The position numbers and the translations under genes were made by a program. From NCBI RefSeq assembly GCF_030705605.1, contig NZ_JAPCKK010000001.1, forward strand, positions 248,001 to 312,000: 64,000 nt of DNA. The letters are read 5' to 3'. The DNA is from Paenibacillus zeirhizosphaerae (GTDB lineage: Bacteria > Bacillota > Bacilli > Paenibacillales > Paenibacillaceae). The notes beneath the pieces were generated by a model. That model saw nothing but the letters and a program-made list of their open reading frames with translations, searched no databases and was not told the DNA's origin. Below are positions 18,373 to 27,467 of this stretch, one piece after another. Positions within the stretch are counted from its first letter, which is position 1, and each line of letters begins with the position of its first letter.

Positions 18373-19325
18373 CAGGCGTTCCTCCAGTATTTGCCCTGCC
18401 ACGAATCGCGCGCGCTTAGCTCTTTATCTATCCCATTGAGAACTTCCCACTTGTTCAAGGACCACATAGGCCCGATCAGCAAATCTCTCGGAGCATCTCC
18501 GGTCAGCCGGTGCACAATCATTTCCGGTGGCAGGAACTCCAGCGTATCCACGATCAGCTTGATATACTCGTCCTTTTCCAGGAAGCGGAGCAGTCCAGCC
18601 TCATACTGCTTGACCATTGGCGTTTTGCGCATCAGGTGCAGCAGATGGATTTTGATTCCTTGCACATCCATCTGGGCAACGGCACGGCCGGTGTCGAGCA
18701 TCATTTCATGTGTTTCCTGCGGCAGCCCGTAGATAATATGGGCACAGACGCGTATATTGCGTTTGCGCAGCTTCTCCACCGCATCCAGATAGCATTGGGT
18801 ATCGTGGGCTCTGTTAATGAGCTGCGAGGTGGACTCGTGAATCGTTTGCAGCCCCATTTCAACCCAGAGATAAGTTCTTTTGTTCAACTCGGCCAGATAA
18901 TCAACGACATCATCGGGAAGGCAGTCAGGGCGTGTGGCGATGGAGAGGCCGATCACTCCTGGCTGTTCGAGAATAACCTCGTAATATTCACGCAGTTCCT
19001 CTACAGGAGCATATGTGTTGGTGTAGGCTTGAAAATAACCGATATATTTGGCGTTCGGCCATTTCAGATGCTGTCTGTCGCGAATTGTATTGAATTGGGT
19101 GACCAGATCATCCCGCCGTCTTCCGGCAAAGTCGCCTGACCCGCGCGCGCTGCAGAAGGTGCAACCACCTTTGGCGATGGAACCGTCCCTATTGGGACAG
19201 GTAAAGCCGGCATCCAGCATGACTTTAAAGACCTTTTCCTGAAACTGCCCGCGCATTTCGTAATTCCATGTGTGGAACCTTTTATCTCCCCACAAGACGG
19301 GGGGCATAAGCAAGTTTGAATTCAT
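18372..19325 (-). CDS. ytqA: YtqA-like radical SAM protein (TIGR01212 type)
   Basis: 317 residues. The cluster-binding cysteines lie in DAGFTCPNRDG and KGGCTFCSARG, the C-x(n)-C-x2-C pattern of the Elp3-like subgroup that TIGR01212 represents. RDCLPDD-type and VEMGLQTIHESTSQLINR segments form the barrel. The exact reaction is uncertain in general knowledge; the gene is conserved next to ytqB in Bacillales. AAGGAGCACCTT precedes ATG 19325. It is the first gene of the coupled ytqA-ytqB pair. Confidence 0.9.
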   Translation of the reverse strand: MNSNLLMPPVLWGDKRFHTWNYEMRGQFQEKVFKVMLDAGFTCPNRDGSIAKGGCTFCSARGSGDFAGRRRDDLVTQFNTIRDRQHLKWPNAKYIGYFQAYTNTYAPVEELREYYEVILEQPGVIGLSIATRPDCLPDDVVDYLAELNKRTYLWVEMGLQTIHESTSQLINRAHDTQCYLDAVEKLRKRNIRVCAHIIYGLPQETHEMMLDTGRAVAQMDVQGIKIHLLHLMRKTPMVKQYEAGLLRFLEKDEYIKLIVDTLEFLPPEMIVHRLTGDAPRDLLIGPMWSLNKWEVLNGIDKELSARDSWQGKYWRNA

Positions 19326-19472
19326 AAGGTGCTCCTTGTACATATTTGAGAGCTGTACAGCCTTTCTCACCAGTCGTTCAGATCTTATCTATTGTACCAA
19401 AAAACCGCTTCACATGGGAATTAGACAAATGGAGTAAAAGGGGAAACAGAAGGAAAAAAGGGCTGCGGAACA

Positions 19473-19501
19473 TTGTAATACTTTACATGATATGTTATAT
19501 T
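19473..19501 (+). promoter_or_regulatory. Promoter of the 65-residue gene
   Basis: TTGTAA, 17 bases, TATATT, about 100 bases upstream of the next start. Confidence 0.45.
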
Positions 19502-19600
19502 GAAAGCGGAACCAGATATTTGATGCAAACGTCTTTGCTCCAATTCTATCCAGACATACTACAGGTCCGGTCCACCAAAATTAACCGTGAGGTGATCAGG

Positions 19601-19798
19601 ATGAATACGCCCGGCCGCAAGCGCCCTGAGAAGATTTATGTTGAGTTGACGTTCGATGAGGCGCTCGCACTGACAGGGGTTCGTTATCCGGCAAATCAGC
19701 AAATCGGAACCAGTGCCAGACAAAAAATTCGCGCCGCATGTGAAAAGACATTTGATTTATCACCCGAGAATAAGGTAGACTATGAACTACTGACTTAG
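19601..19798 (+). CDS. Small conserved-looking protein, unknown function
   Basis: 65 residues beginning MNTPGRKRPEKIYVELTF. The N-terminus is basic, the middle (FDEALALTGVRYPANQQ) amphipathic, and the protein ends near a stop followed at once by a terminator. I do not recognise the family. The start was chosen at ATG 19601 because AGGTGATCAGG precedes it; the open frame extends upstream into untranslated promoter sequence. It is a single gene between ytqA (divergent) and trmB. Confidence 0.65.
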   Translation: MNTPGRKRPEKIYVELTFDEALALTGVRYPANQQIGTSARQKIRAACEKTFDLSPENKVDYELLT

Positions 19799-19821
19799 TT
19801 GGACCCCAATCCAAATATATC

Positions 19822-19877
19822 GAAAAGGGAATTTCTTGTCGTCGTTCATCACGAATGACACTGGAAATTCCTTTTTC
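19822..19877 (+). terminator. Terminator after the 65-residue gene
   Basis: GGAATTTC / GAAATTCC stem (19828-19835 with 19864-19871), inner TGTC/GACA pairing, then CTTTTTC. Confidence 0.65.
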
Positions 19878-20001
19878 ATTTTCACGGCGCTGAATTTCCC
19901 GTTTACTTTTGCGGAGAAGTTCGGCACAATATTGCAGGGGGCATGAATACGATCATGCGGGTCCGACAAGATTATGAGGCATAATGGAGGAATAACATAA
20001 T

Positions 20002-20733
20002 ATGCGTTTACGCGGCAGAAAAGGAATTCGCGAAAGTTTGGAAGAGCAGCAGGATCTGGTTATTCTGCAGCCAGCACAATATAAAGGGCAATGGGCCCGC
20101 CTTTTTGGCAACGATCGCCCGATCCATGTTGAATTTGGCATGGGAAAGGGGCAGTTTATCAGCCAGATGAGCTTTCGTAACCCGGAAATGAATTATATCG
20201 GGTTTGATATGTACGACGAGCTTGTGCGCAGGGCAAGCGAGAAGGCACGTGCGGCCTGGAACGGTGCAGAGGTGGATTCGCCGCCTAACATCAAGCTTGC
20301 TTTGGCGAATATTGAACGCATTGAAGAAGTATTCGAGCCGGGTGAAATTGAGCGGATCTATTTGAATTTTTCAGATCCGTGGCCCAAGAAGAAGCATGCC
20401 CGCCGCCGTCTGACGCATCCGCGTTTTCTGCAGGTCTATTCCACGCTGCTGAACAGTCGGGGGGAGATCCATTTTAAGACGGATTCGGAGACGTTATTCG
20501 AGTTTTCGCTGAATGCGATCGCGGACAGTGGTATGCAGATGACGAACATCTCCTTGAATTTGCACCGGGATGGCATCAATGAAGAGCATGTCATGACAGA
20601 GTATGAGCAGAAATTTATGGGAAAAGGCATGAATATTCATCGTGTTGAGGTTCTGGTAGGGAAAGAAGCGCTCGAGGAATACAACAAGCACAGACTGGAA
20701 AAGTACGGCTCACGCAGCGACGAACTGCAATAA
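20002..20733 (+). CDS. trmB: tRNA (guanine-N7-)-methyltransferase
   Basis: 243 residues. It methylates N7 of G46 in tRNA. The SAM-binding segment is VEFGMGKGQFI near residue 43 and IGFDMYDELV follows; the TrmB signature FSDPWPKKKHARRRLTHPRFL is represented by its SDPWPKKKH core near 127. TGGAGGAATAACATA precedes the ATG. It stands alone; its terminator is shared with the convergent glycosyltransferase. Confidence 0.96.
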   Translation: MRLRGRKGIRESLEEQQDLVILQPAQYKGQWARLFGNDRPIHVEFGMGKGQFISQMSFRNPEMNYIGFDMYDELVRRASEKARAAWNGAEVDSPPNIKLALANIERIEEVFEPGEIERIYLNFSDPWPKKKHARRRLTHPRFLQVYSTLLNSRGEIHFKTDSETLFEFSLNAIADSGMQMTNISLNLHRDGINEEHVMTEYEQKFMGKGMNIHRVEVLVGKEALEEYNKHRLEKYGSRSDELQ

Positions 20734-20756
20734 TTTTTATAATCCCTGAATACAGG

Positions 20757-20790
20757 ACAAGGTGCTCTCCTAGGAGAGCACCTTGTTGCG
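20757..20790. terminator. Bidirectional terminator, trmB / glycosyltransferase
   Basis: CAAGGTGCTCT / GGAGAGCACCTTG with a four-base loop and T-rich flanks. The stop codon of the minus-strand glycosyltransferase lies inside the stem. Confidence 0.85.
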
Positions 20791-21969
20791 TTGTTCAAGC
20801 ATTTCCAGAATGCTTTGAGCGCTTTGCATTGGATAATAGCGGGCAATGTTTTCTATATGCTTCTGGCGCTTGTGTACGATTTCGGGATAGTCATGAAGAA
20901 GCCGATTCATCCATTTGACAACCACGTCTGGGGTCGTAATCGTCTCCCCGTATCCCTGTGCGTTAAAGTATTGGCTATTCTCTTCTTCCTGTCCGGGCAG
21001 AGGATTGTGGAACAGCATCGGTATTCCCTTGGCCAGACCTTCGGAGCAGGTCATTCCGCCAGGCTTGGTGACAAGCAGGTCGGATACCTCCATCAGTTTA
21101 TCGACTTCACGAGTAAAGCCGAGCACATGAATATGAGGATGGTCGAAACGGTCGTCCCGCAGCATCTTCTGCCTGATTTTTTCGTTATTGCCGAGGCAAA
21201 AAATAATTTGGACTTGCTCTTTCCAGCGAAGCAGAAAGTCATGAAGCATTTCGTCGTTCATTAACCCCCAGCCTCCGCCCATCACAAGTACGGTGGGCAT
21301 ATCCTTTAGTCCGAATTTGCCCCGGATTTCATCATGGCCGGGATGCTCCCAGAAATCAGGGTGTACAGGAATGCCGGTCACCTGAATTTTGGTGATGGGA
21401 ACACCTCTTAAGCGAAGCTTCCGCTGAACCTCCTCAGTAGATACAAAATACCGGTCCACTTCCGGGCTGATCCACGTGCCGTGCGCGTCGTAGTCCGTAA
21501 TGACGGTACATAACGGTACATGTGCGCCAAGACGCTTCAGCCGGGAAATGACAGCGCTGGGAATCGGATGCGTACACACGACCAGATCCGGACGCAATTG
21601 CCTCAGTATGCTGCGGGTCTGCGTATAGAACAGTCGGTGCAAGGCAAGGGTCGTCAGTCTGCTTAATGATTTTTTGTATTGATGACGGTAGACCATGCCG
21701 ACAAGCCGCGGCTGTGAAGTGACGGTTTTTTTATAAGCAGTAATAATCAGCGGAGCCATACGCGGGTTCAAGAAGCTGCCAAGCTCAAGCACCCTTGTCT
21801 GCACATTCGGCGACAGCTTGCGCAGGCTGCTTGATAGCGCATAGGCAGCCTGCGTGTGACCCGCCCCGAAACCTTCCGATAATAATAATACGCGTTTTTT
21901 GGCCACTTTCGGTTCACCTGTCCCTGCTGATTTGTTCCTCGAATTTAAACTTATCGGCTTTAAGGCCAT
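20770..21969 (-). CDS. Diacylglycerol glycosyltransferase-like protein (MGDG synthase family)
   Basis: 399 residues. The N-terminal domain has the MGDG-synthase signature SEGFGAGHTQAAYAL near residue 31; the C-terminal UDP-sugar-binding domain has VMGGGWGLMND and LLVTKPGGMTCSEGLAKGIP near 300. These are GT28 features of B. subtilis UgtP and plant MGDG synthases, which add glucose or galactose to diacylglycerol at the cytoplasmic membrane surface. The start overlaps the upstream PAP2 gene by ten bases, suggesting a lipid-metabolism unit. Sugar and acceptor cannot be read. Confidence 0.87.
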   Translation of the reverse strand: MALKPISLNSRNKSAGTGEPKVAKKRVLLLSEGFGAGHTQAAYALSSSLRKLSPNVQTRVLELGSFLNPRMAPLIITAYKKTVTSQPRLVGMVYRHQYKKSLSRLTTLALHRLFYTQTRSILRQLRPDLVVCTHPIPSAVISRLKRLGAHVPLCTVITDYDAHGTWISPEVDRYFVSTEEVQRKLRLRGVPITKIQVTGIPVHPDFWEHPGHDEIRGKFGLKDMPTVLVMGGGWGLMNDEMLHDFLLRWKEQVQIIFCLGNNEKIRQKMLRDDRFDHPHIHVLGFTREVDKLMEVSDLLVTKPGGMTCSEGLAKGIPMLFHNPLPGQEEENSQYFNAQGYGETITTPDVVVKWMNRLLHDYPEIVHKRQKHIENIARYYPMQSAQSILEMLEQRNKVLS

Positions 21970-22487
21970 AATGCAACTGTTCCTGCCGCGGCAGCAGAGC
22001 CTACAAGAGCGCCCGCCAGCACGTCGGACGGATAGTGAAGCCCAAGATAGATGCGGGACGTTCCGACAATAAATGCGATCGGCAGCAGAATAACCGTCAA
22101 AATCGGCGCTTCGGCCATAAAAGGAACCGTCACCGAGAATATGGCGGTTGTATGCCCTGATGGAAACGAATGGTCCGTCAGCGGATTACGGAACGTATTT
22201 GTGTCGGGCAGCGTGATATAGGGTCTTACCCGCGGATACAGTTTTTTAGCTATGGCAACCGGAATATGGCTGACCGCCAAGGCAATTAAGGCTTTAGCCC
22301 CAGTTTCTGCCCAAGGCGATGGCGCAAGCAGCCAGATCAGGAGTGTAGCAGCGATGGTAATGGTAGCTCCACCGAGATGAGTCAGGTAGTAGAGCCAGAA
22401 ATTAAAAAAGCGATTATGAAGGCGTCCATTGATCCATTTGAACAGCCGGTGCTCCAAAGTAAGTAGTTTGATGACTAGGCGATCCAT
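21960..22487 (-). CDS. PAP2-family membrane phosphatase
   Basis: 175 residues with several membrane segments. The acid-phosphatase motifs are in order: KKLYPRVRPY (C1, near 85), HSFPSGHTT (C2, near 108) and SRIYLGLHYPSDVLAG (C3, near 145). Such enzymes dephosphorylate phosphatidic acid, undecaprenyl pyrophosphate or phosphatidylglycerophosphate. The overlap with a diacylglycerol glycosyltransferase gene makes phosphatidic acid to diacylglycerol an attractive guess, not shown. GGAGGAGTCAT precedes the ATG. Confidence 0.9.
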   Translation of the reverse strand: MDRLVIKLLTLEHRLFKWINGRLHNRFFNFWLYYLTHLGGATITIAATLLIWLLAPSPWAETGAKALIALAVSHIPVAIAKKLYPRVRPYITLPDTNTFRNPLTDHSFPSGHTTAIFSVTVPFMAEAPILTVILLPIAFIVGTSRIYLGLHYPSDVLAGALVGSAAAAGTVALWP

Positions 22488-23228
22488 ATGACTCCTCCGG
22501 CGCCGCTATTTCAGCGGCATTTTATTTATGCATTTTATAATCTCAAGAAAAACTTCTGCTGAACGCAGCCTGTCTTCTTTGAACGTATGTCAACAGACGT
22601 TTTTCTTTATTATAGCGGATAATTTGTAGTTTTTCGTTAAAACCATCATATTTTTAAATGCATCACATTTCAAGAATCAGGGGAAACGCGACTTTTTGCT
22701 TTTTGACTTCTGGCCTTCTGATTGATTACAATAACCAGACTGGCGGGTTTTTGATTCAATCGGTAAGAAATAACTTATATACACATTAGGCTGAAGTGAA
22801 AACATTTCTTTCTCCATGTCCTTCATAAAGTAGGACAGATGAGCCTTTTCAGCAAAACAGGATGGGCTTAAGGGGGGGCGAAAGAAATAAAAAGCAAGCA
22901 AATGGATGAAAATAAGAACTAACCGCCATGAATGAAAGCTTGAAGTGCGGCAATCCTCATATTCGGGGATTCCGAGTGCTTTTTCTGGAGCATCCCGCAT
23001 TTTTAAGCTTTTGACAAAAGAGTGAAAACCAAGGAAAATCGAACATGGCAATCTGATGGAAGGTCCAGCTTCACCCTGCATCGAAACCACCGGACAAAAA
23101 AGGGGTCTACAAAAAAAGGCAAGTAGCCGTTAGATGCTGCTGCCGGGTCAAGTTACAAACTAAAAAGAGACAGAATCGAAAAAGAAACAAGCTATCAAAG
23201 GGATATTATTAAGGGGGTAACAGAGACC
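22488..23228. other. Intergenic stretch without a supported gene
   Basis: 741 bases between the divergent PAP2 and GT2 genes. A 137-codon minus-strand frame at 22677-23090 has no ribosome binding site and no family character. I see no clear promoter, RNA gene or repeat; the only firm signal is AAGGGGGTAAC before the GT2 start. Confidence 0.5.
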
Positions 23229-24467
23229 ATGCTGGACGCTATTTTTGTGACAGTGCAGGTCATACTTGCGCTGATTGCAGTCTACCAATTCGCATTCTCT
23301 TTGTTCGGTCTGTACCGCAGGAAGAAAAAAGAACAAGCTCTGCCTGTCAAATCGTTTGCTGTGCTTGTCGCGGCGCATAATGAAGAGCAGGTCGTCGGTG
23401 CGCTCATGGAAAATCTGAAGCATTTGAACTATCCGAAAGAACTGTACGACGTGTTTGTCATTTGTGATAACTGCACGGATAAAACGGCGGATATTGTACG
23501 CAGCCACGGGATGAACGCCTGTGTGCGGACCAATCCGAATCTGCGCGGCAAAGGTTATGCGATTGAGTGGATGCTGAAGGAACTCTGGAAAATGCCTCGC
23601 CAGTATGATGCAATTGTCATGTTTGACGCCGACAATCTGGCGCATCCTGACTTTCTGCAGGAAATGAACAATGATCTTTGCTCAGGTGCTCGTGTAATTC
23701 AGGGATATATAGACACCAAAAATCCTGAGGATTCATGGATTACTGCGGCATATGGCATTTCTTACTGGTACATTAACCGCTTGTGGCAGCTTTCACGCCA
23801 CAATCTCAATATGGCAAACTTCCTTGGCGGAACAGGCATGTGTTTCGAAACGAATCTGCTCAAGGAAATGGGCTGGGGCGCTACGAGCCTGGTGGAAGAT
23901 CTTGAATTCACCATGCGCTGCACGCAGCGTAATGTGTATCCAAAGTTCAATTACGATGCCAAAGTATATGACGAGAAGCCGCTCACGTTCGCTGCTTCCT
24001 CCAGACAGCGCCTGCGCTGGATGCAGGGGCACTTTACGGTGGCACGCCGTTATTTCTTCCCGCTCATCTGGCAGAGCATCAAGCAGGGGAGCCTGATTAA
24101 ATTCGATATGGCTCTATATGCGATGAACGTGTACACTACATTGCTCACGTTTCTGATGACGGCTGCCATGTGGGTGGATACTGTAGTGTTCAACGGACCG
24201 AATATCACTAGCTTATACAATTATTTACCGCTGTGGATCGGTGTGGCCGCTATTGGTCTGAACATTGCCACATTCATGACGGCGATGGCTCTGGAAAAGG
24301 TGACCTACAAAAAAGTATATCTGTATTTGGTCCTTTTCCCGATCTATCTGATTTCATGGTTCCCGATTACGTTCTATGCGTTCTTCACACAGAATAACAA
24401 GCAATGGAGCCATACAGAGCATACGCGCGTGGTCCGCTTGGAAGAGGTTCAAAGCAAGCAGGGATAG
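23229..24467 (+). CDS. Membrane glycosyltransferase, family GT2
   Basis: 412 residues. An N-terminal hydrophobic helix leads into a GT-A domain: VAAHNEEQVVGALMENL near 50, ICDNCTDKTADIV, the metal-binding FDADNLAHPDF near 135, EDLEF (catalytic base region) and QRLRWMQGH (the QxxRW motif) near 260. Two or three C-terminal membrane segments follow. That layout fits processive synthases and lipid glycosyltransferases of the cell envelope; the product is unknown. AAGGGGGTAACAGAGACC precedes the ATG and a terminator follows. Confidence 0.9.
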   Translation: MLDAIFVTVQVILALIAVYQFAFSLFGLYRRKKKEQALPVKSFAVLVAAHNEEQVVGALMENLKHLNYPKELYDVFVICDNCTDKTADIVRSHGMNACVRTNPNLRGKGYAIEWMLKELWKMPRQYDAIVMFDADNLAHPDFLQEMNNDLCSGARVIQGYIDTKNPEDSWITAAYGISYWYINRLWQLSRHNLNMANFLGGTGMCFETNLLKEMGWGATSLVEDLEFTMRCTQRNVYPKFNYDAKVYDEKPLTFAASSRQRLRWMQGHFTVARRYFFPLIWQSIKQGSLIKFDMALYAMNVYTTLLTFLMTAAMWVDTVVFNGPNITSLYNYLPLWIGVAAIGLNIATFMTAMALEKVTYKKVYLYLVLFPIYLISWFPITFYAFFTQNNKQWSHTEHTRVVRLEEVQSKQG

Positions 24468-24473
24468 CAATGG

Positions 24474-24498
24474 GGCGGTCTATGACCGCCTTGTTTAA
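24474..24498 (+). terminator. Terminator after the GT2 gene
   Basis: GGCGGTC / GACCGCC stem with a TAT loop, then TTGTTT. Confidence 0.8.
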
Positions 24499-24526
24499 AA
24501 TTATTTAAGATTATAGTTGTTTAGGG

Positions 24527-24556
24527 TTGACTCGATTGTTCTCGATATGCTATGAT
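24527..24556 (+). promoter_or_regulatory. Promoter of the infC operon
   Basis: TTGACT, 18 bases, TATGAT; placed 30-40 bases ahead of the structured leader. Confidence 0.65.
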
Positions 24557-24589
24557 ATCTGAGTGTGCTAATTGAAAAATGTGGATTAC

Positions 24590-24728
24590 AAGTAGAAGGT
24601 CCGACTTCTCACCTGTCCAGCGGCGGCTGGCTGGTCTCAATCCGATGATTTATGAATGAGTATTTTTCATGATGAATTGTGATTTAGACAGGGATGTCGG
24701 CTGATCAGCCAACATCCCTTTTTATTTT
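24590..24728 (+). promoter_or_regulatory. L20-type ribosomal protein leader with attenuator
   Basis: The leader ahead of infC-rpmI-rplT carries structured sequence and ends in a strong terminator hairpin, GGGATGTCGGCTG / CAGCCAACATCCC (24691-24718), followed by TTTTTATTTTG, 46 bases before infC. In Bacillales, L20 binds this leader, which mimics its 23S site, and promotes premature termination. The assignment comes from gene order and hairpin position; I did not align to the family model. Confidence 0.75.
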
Positions 24729-24773
24729 GTTTCAAACCAAGCTTAACCCAATAGGTCCTGGAGGTGGAGTGTT

Positions 24774-25292
24774 ATTAGTAAGGAACATATGATCAATGAT
24801 GAGATTCGAGTGCGCGAAGTTCGTCTGGTAGGACCTGAAGGGGAACAAATTGGCATCAAGCCGACCCGCGAGGCCTTGCAAATGGCGATAGACCTTAACT
24901 TAGATCTGGTGAATGTGGCTCCTCAGGCTAAACCGCCGGTATGCCGCATTATGGACTACGGAAAATTCCGTTACGAACAGCAGAAGAAAGAGAAGGAAGC
25001 CCGCAAAAATCAAAAAATCGTTGACGTTAAAGAAGTATGGTTCCGTTCCAACATTGAGGAGCATGATTATCAAACCAAGTTCCGCAATGTGGTGAAGTTC
25101 CTGAAGGAAGGGGACAAGGTGAAATGCTCTGTCCGTTTCCGCGGACGTGAGATCACCCATGCCAACGTGGGCCAGAAAATTCTGGAACGCGTGAAATTGG
25201 AAGTGGCCGACCTGTGTACCGTTGAGCGCCAGCCTAAGCTCGAAGGGCGCGCCATGATCATGATTTTGGCTCCAAAGCTTAAAGACAATTGA
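24774..25292 (+). CDS. infC: Translation initiation factor IF-3
   Basis: 172 residues from an ATT start. GGAGGTGG lies eight bases before ATT-AGT-AAG-GAA-CAT, and the resulting N-terminus ISKEHMINDEIRVREVR lines up with the known Bacillus IF-3 start. IF-3 blocks premature subunit joining and rejects non-canonical start codons, so the ATT start gives autoregulation. The N-domain spans roughly 1-80, then a Lys-rich linker (YEQQKKEKEARKNQK) and the C-domain. It is the first gene of the infC-rpmI-rplT operon. Confidence 0.97.
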   Translation: MSKEHMINDEIRVREVRLVGPEGEQIGIKPTREALQMAIDLNLDLVNVAPQAKPPVCRIMDYGKFRYEQQKKEKEARKNQKIVDVKEVWFRSNIEEHDYQTKFRNVVKFLKEGDKVKCSVRFRGREITHANVGQKILERVKLEVADLCTVERQPKLEGRAMIMILAPKLKDN

Positions 25293-25306
25293 GGAGGAAG
25301 TAACAA

Positions 25307-25507
25307 ATGCCTAAAATGAAAACTCACAGCAGCCTGAAAGGCCGCTTTAAAATTACTGGTACAGGCAAAGTAATGCGTTACAAAGCGTACAAAAATCACT
25401 TGCTGTCCCATAAATCCAAGCGTGCTAAACGTGTCCTTGGAACAAACCCTGAGATGGCTCCAGGGGATGTAAGACGTTTGAAACAGGGTTTGTCCAACCT
25501 GAAGTAA
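25307..25507 (+). CDS. rpmI: 50S ribosomal protein L35
   Basis: 66 residues, the normal length. It begins [21 protein letters not shown] and is strongly basic, ending [12 protein letters not shown]35 binds 23S rRNA in the large subunit. GAGGAGGAAGTAACAA precedes the ATG, 14 bases after infC stops; it lies second in the conserved infC-rpmI-rplT order. Confidence 0.97.
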   Translation: MPKMKTHSSLKGRFKITGTGKVMRYKAYKNHLLSHKSKRAKRVLGTNPEMAPGDVRRLKQGLSNLK

Positions 25508-25560
25508 TTATGAACATCATCATGCAATAAGCATAAACATTTTTTGGGAGGTCTTTTGAT

Positions 25561-25920
25561 ATGGCAAGAGTAAAGGGCGGATTTGTAGTTCGTCGTCGTC
25601 ATAAAAAAGTATTGAAGCTTGCTAGAGGTTATTTCGGTTCCAAACACCGCATTTTTAAAACAGCTAAAGAACAAGTTATGAAATCGCTTGTGTACGCCTA
25701 CCGTGACCGTCGTCAGACAAAACGTAACTTCCGCAGATTGTGGATCGTGCGTATCAATGCTGCAGCACGTCAAAATGGAATGTCCTACAGCAAAATGATG
25801 CACGGCCTGAAACTGGCTGGTGTTGACATGAACCGTAAAATGCTGGCTGATCTGGCTGTTAACGATATCACCGCATTTAATTCTCTGGCTTCCGTAGCCA
25901 AAGAGAAAATCAACGCTTAA
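25561..25920 (+). CDS. rplT: 50S ribosomal protein L20
   Basis: 119 residues, full length. [21 protein letters not shown] and the following [16 protein letters not shown] segments are the L20 rRNA-binding helices. L20 is needed early in large-subunit assembly and represses its own operon through the leader at 24590-24728. GGGAGGTCTTTTGAT precedes the ATG. The operon ends at the terminator just after. Confidence 0.98.
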   Translation: MARVKGGFVVRRRHKKVLKLARGYFGSKHRIFKTAKEQVMKSLVYAYRDRRQTKRNFRRLWIVRINAAARQNGMSYSKMMHGLKLAGVDMNRKMLADLAVNDITAFNSLASVAKEKINA

Positions 25921-25940
25921 GCAGCAGGAATTAACAAAAT

Positions 25941-25974
25941 ATAGACCGTCGAACTATCGGCGGTCTATTTTTAT
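25941..25974 (+). terminator. Terminator of the infC operon
   Basis: ATAGACCG / CGGTCTAT stem with an inner CG pair and TTTTT tail. Confidence 0.88.
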
Positions 25975-26396
25975 GGGAATCAGAAAGTATAAACTTCGAA
26001 GAACAGGCTTTTTGATTTCACAGGAAGAACTTTCGCTAAGCGCGGTCTGTCTTCTTTTTCTTATGTAGCAAGGTTACATAATTGAACTTCGCGTAAATTG
26101 TGTGAAAAATGGGCAGGCTATAATATATAGCGATGGCCCTCGCAAGCAGAGAAAAGACGAATGAATATAACATAAAGTGACACATCGTTTGGAATTTGAA
26201 CAAAATGGAACGATTTCATTGAAATTTTGTAAAAAAAATTGACCAAAGGTTATCATATCGCTGGATTTTGGGCGGTCTTGATTGTATAATCTCTAAAGTA
26301 AGTGTCCTTATCCATGATTCTCGACAGTTGTAGATATAGTCTTCAGGATGCGGGAATAGGCCAAAGGAACCAACCATAAGGGGGAACAGATTTAGA
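25975..26396. other. Long nucleoside-operon leader region
   Basis: 422 bases without a gene. The region contains an imperfect hairpin at about 26022-26060 (GGAAGAAC..., GTCTTCTTTTTC) that may be a second terminator, an AT-rich AATTTTGTAAAAAAAATT tract at 26223-26240 that matches 11 of 15 positions of a CodY box, and a TATAAT box at 26285-26290. No purine-riboswitch core is visible. Confidence 0.4.
26262..26290 (+). promoter_or_regulatory. Possible promoter of nupN
   Basis: TGGATT, 17 bases, TATAAT. The -10 is perfect, the -35 poor, so an activator or different start is possible. Confidence 0.4.
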
Positions 26397-27437
26397 ATGA
26401 AGAAACTTTATAGCATGTCTTTGGTCTTGCTGCTGGCCATCTCGGTAATTTTGGCCGGATGTGGCAACAAAAATCAGAGCGCTAATACCGGAAGTGGCAC
26501 TGAGAACGCCGGTAGTGGAGAAGCTGCCAAATCCGACGTTAAAATCGGTATGGTTACAGACGTTGGCGGTGTAAACGATAAATCCTTTAACCAATCCGCT
26601 TGGGAAGCGCTGGAAGCTATTCAAACGGAAACGGGAGCAGAAGTTAAATACTTACAGAGTAAATCCGACCAGGACTACGATCCGAACCTAAATCAGTTCA
26701 TTAAAGGCGGCTACGACCTGACATGGGGCATCGGCTTCAATCTTGCGAATGCTATCACCAAGGCAGCTAAAGATAACCCGGACAGCAACCTGGCTATCAT
26801 TGACAGTGTTGTAGATGCTCCAAACGTAAAATCCGTTACCTTTGCGGAAAATGAAGGCTCCTTCCTTGTAGGTGTCGTTGCAGGAAAAATGACGAAAACC
26901 AACAAAGTCGGTTTTGTAGGCGGACAAGACAGCCCGTTGATCAAACGTTTTGAAATTGGTTTTGCGGCGGGTGTTAAAGCGGTAAACCCTGATGCTCAAG
27001 TGGTTGTAAACTACACTGGTGCTTTCGATAAGCCTGACCTGGGTAAAGCGGCGGCTGCAACCATCTACAATGATGGCGCAGATATTATCTTCCACGCAGC
27101 AGGCGGCACCGGAACAGGTGTCTTCAATGAAGCCAAGTCCCGTGTGAAATCCGGACAGCAAGTATGGGTAATCGGTGTGGATAAAGATCAATCTCTTGAA
27201 TTCGGCGATGATGTTACACTGACTTCTATGGTGAAACGTGTAGATGAAGCGGTTAAGAAAGTATCTCAGGAAGTTGTGGACGGTACATTCGCTCCAGGTA
27301 CAGAAACGCTGAGCTTGAAGGATAACGGTGTAGGTCTGCCTGAAACGAACAAAAACGTTCCTCAAGACGTTCTGGACCAAGTCGAAGAGTATAAACAAAA
27401 AATCATCAGCGGCGAAGTTACGGTTCCTGCTGAGTAA
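26397..27437 (+). CDS. nupN: BMP-family nucleoside-binding lipoprotein
   Basis: 346 residues. The signal peptide ends in the lipobox LAGC with Cys22 as the lipidated residue. The mature part is a periplasmic-binding BMP/Med fold: VGMVTDVGGVNDKSFNQSAW-type start (key residues DxGGVNDKSFN near 60), IGFNLANAI and VGFVGGQDSPL. These proteins bind nucleosides outside the membrane and feed an ABC importer. AAGGGGGAACAG precedes the ATG. It heads nupNOPQ, the operon for guanosine/nucleoside uptake in B. subtilis (formerly yufNOPQ). Confidence 0.9.
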   Translation: MKKLYSMSLVLLLAISVILAGCGNKNQSANTGSGTENAGSGEAAKSDVKIGMVTDVGGVNDKSFNQSAWEALEAIQTETGAEVKYLQSKSDQDYDPNLNQFIKGGYDLTWGIGFNLANAITKAAKDNPDSNLAIIDSVVDAPNVKSVTFAENEGSFLVGVVAGKMTKTNKVGFVGGQDSPLIKRFEIGFAAGVKAVNPDAQVVVNYTGAFDKPDLGKAAAATIYNDGADIIFHAAGGTGTGVFNEAKSRVKSGQQVWVIGVDKDQSLEFGDDVTLTSMVKRVDEAVKKVSQEVVDGTFAPGTETLSLKDNGVGLPETNKNVPQDVLDQVEEYKQKIISGEVTVPAE

Positions 27438-27467
27438 TCAAGTCTGCAACAATCCTATATTTAGATG

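Noticed and set aside
22677..23090. 137-codon minus-strand frame in the gap before the GT2 gene
   Set aside because: No ribosome binding site, no motif; composition not protein-like.
25975..26396. Purine riboswitch before nupN
   Set aside because: The conserved core sequences of the aptamer are not present in the leader.
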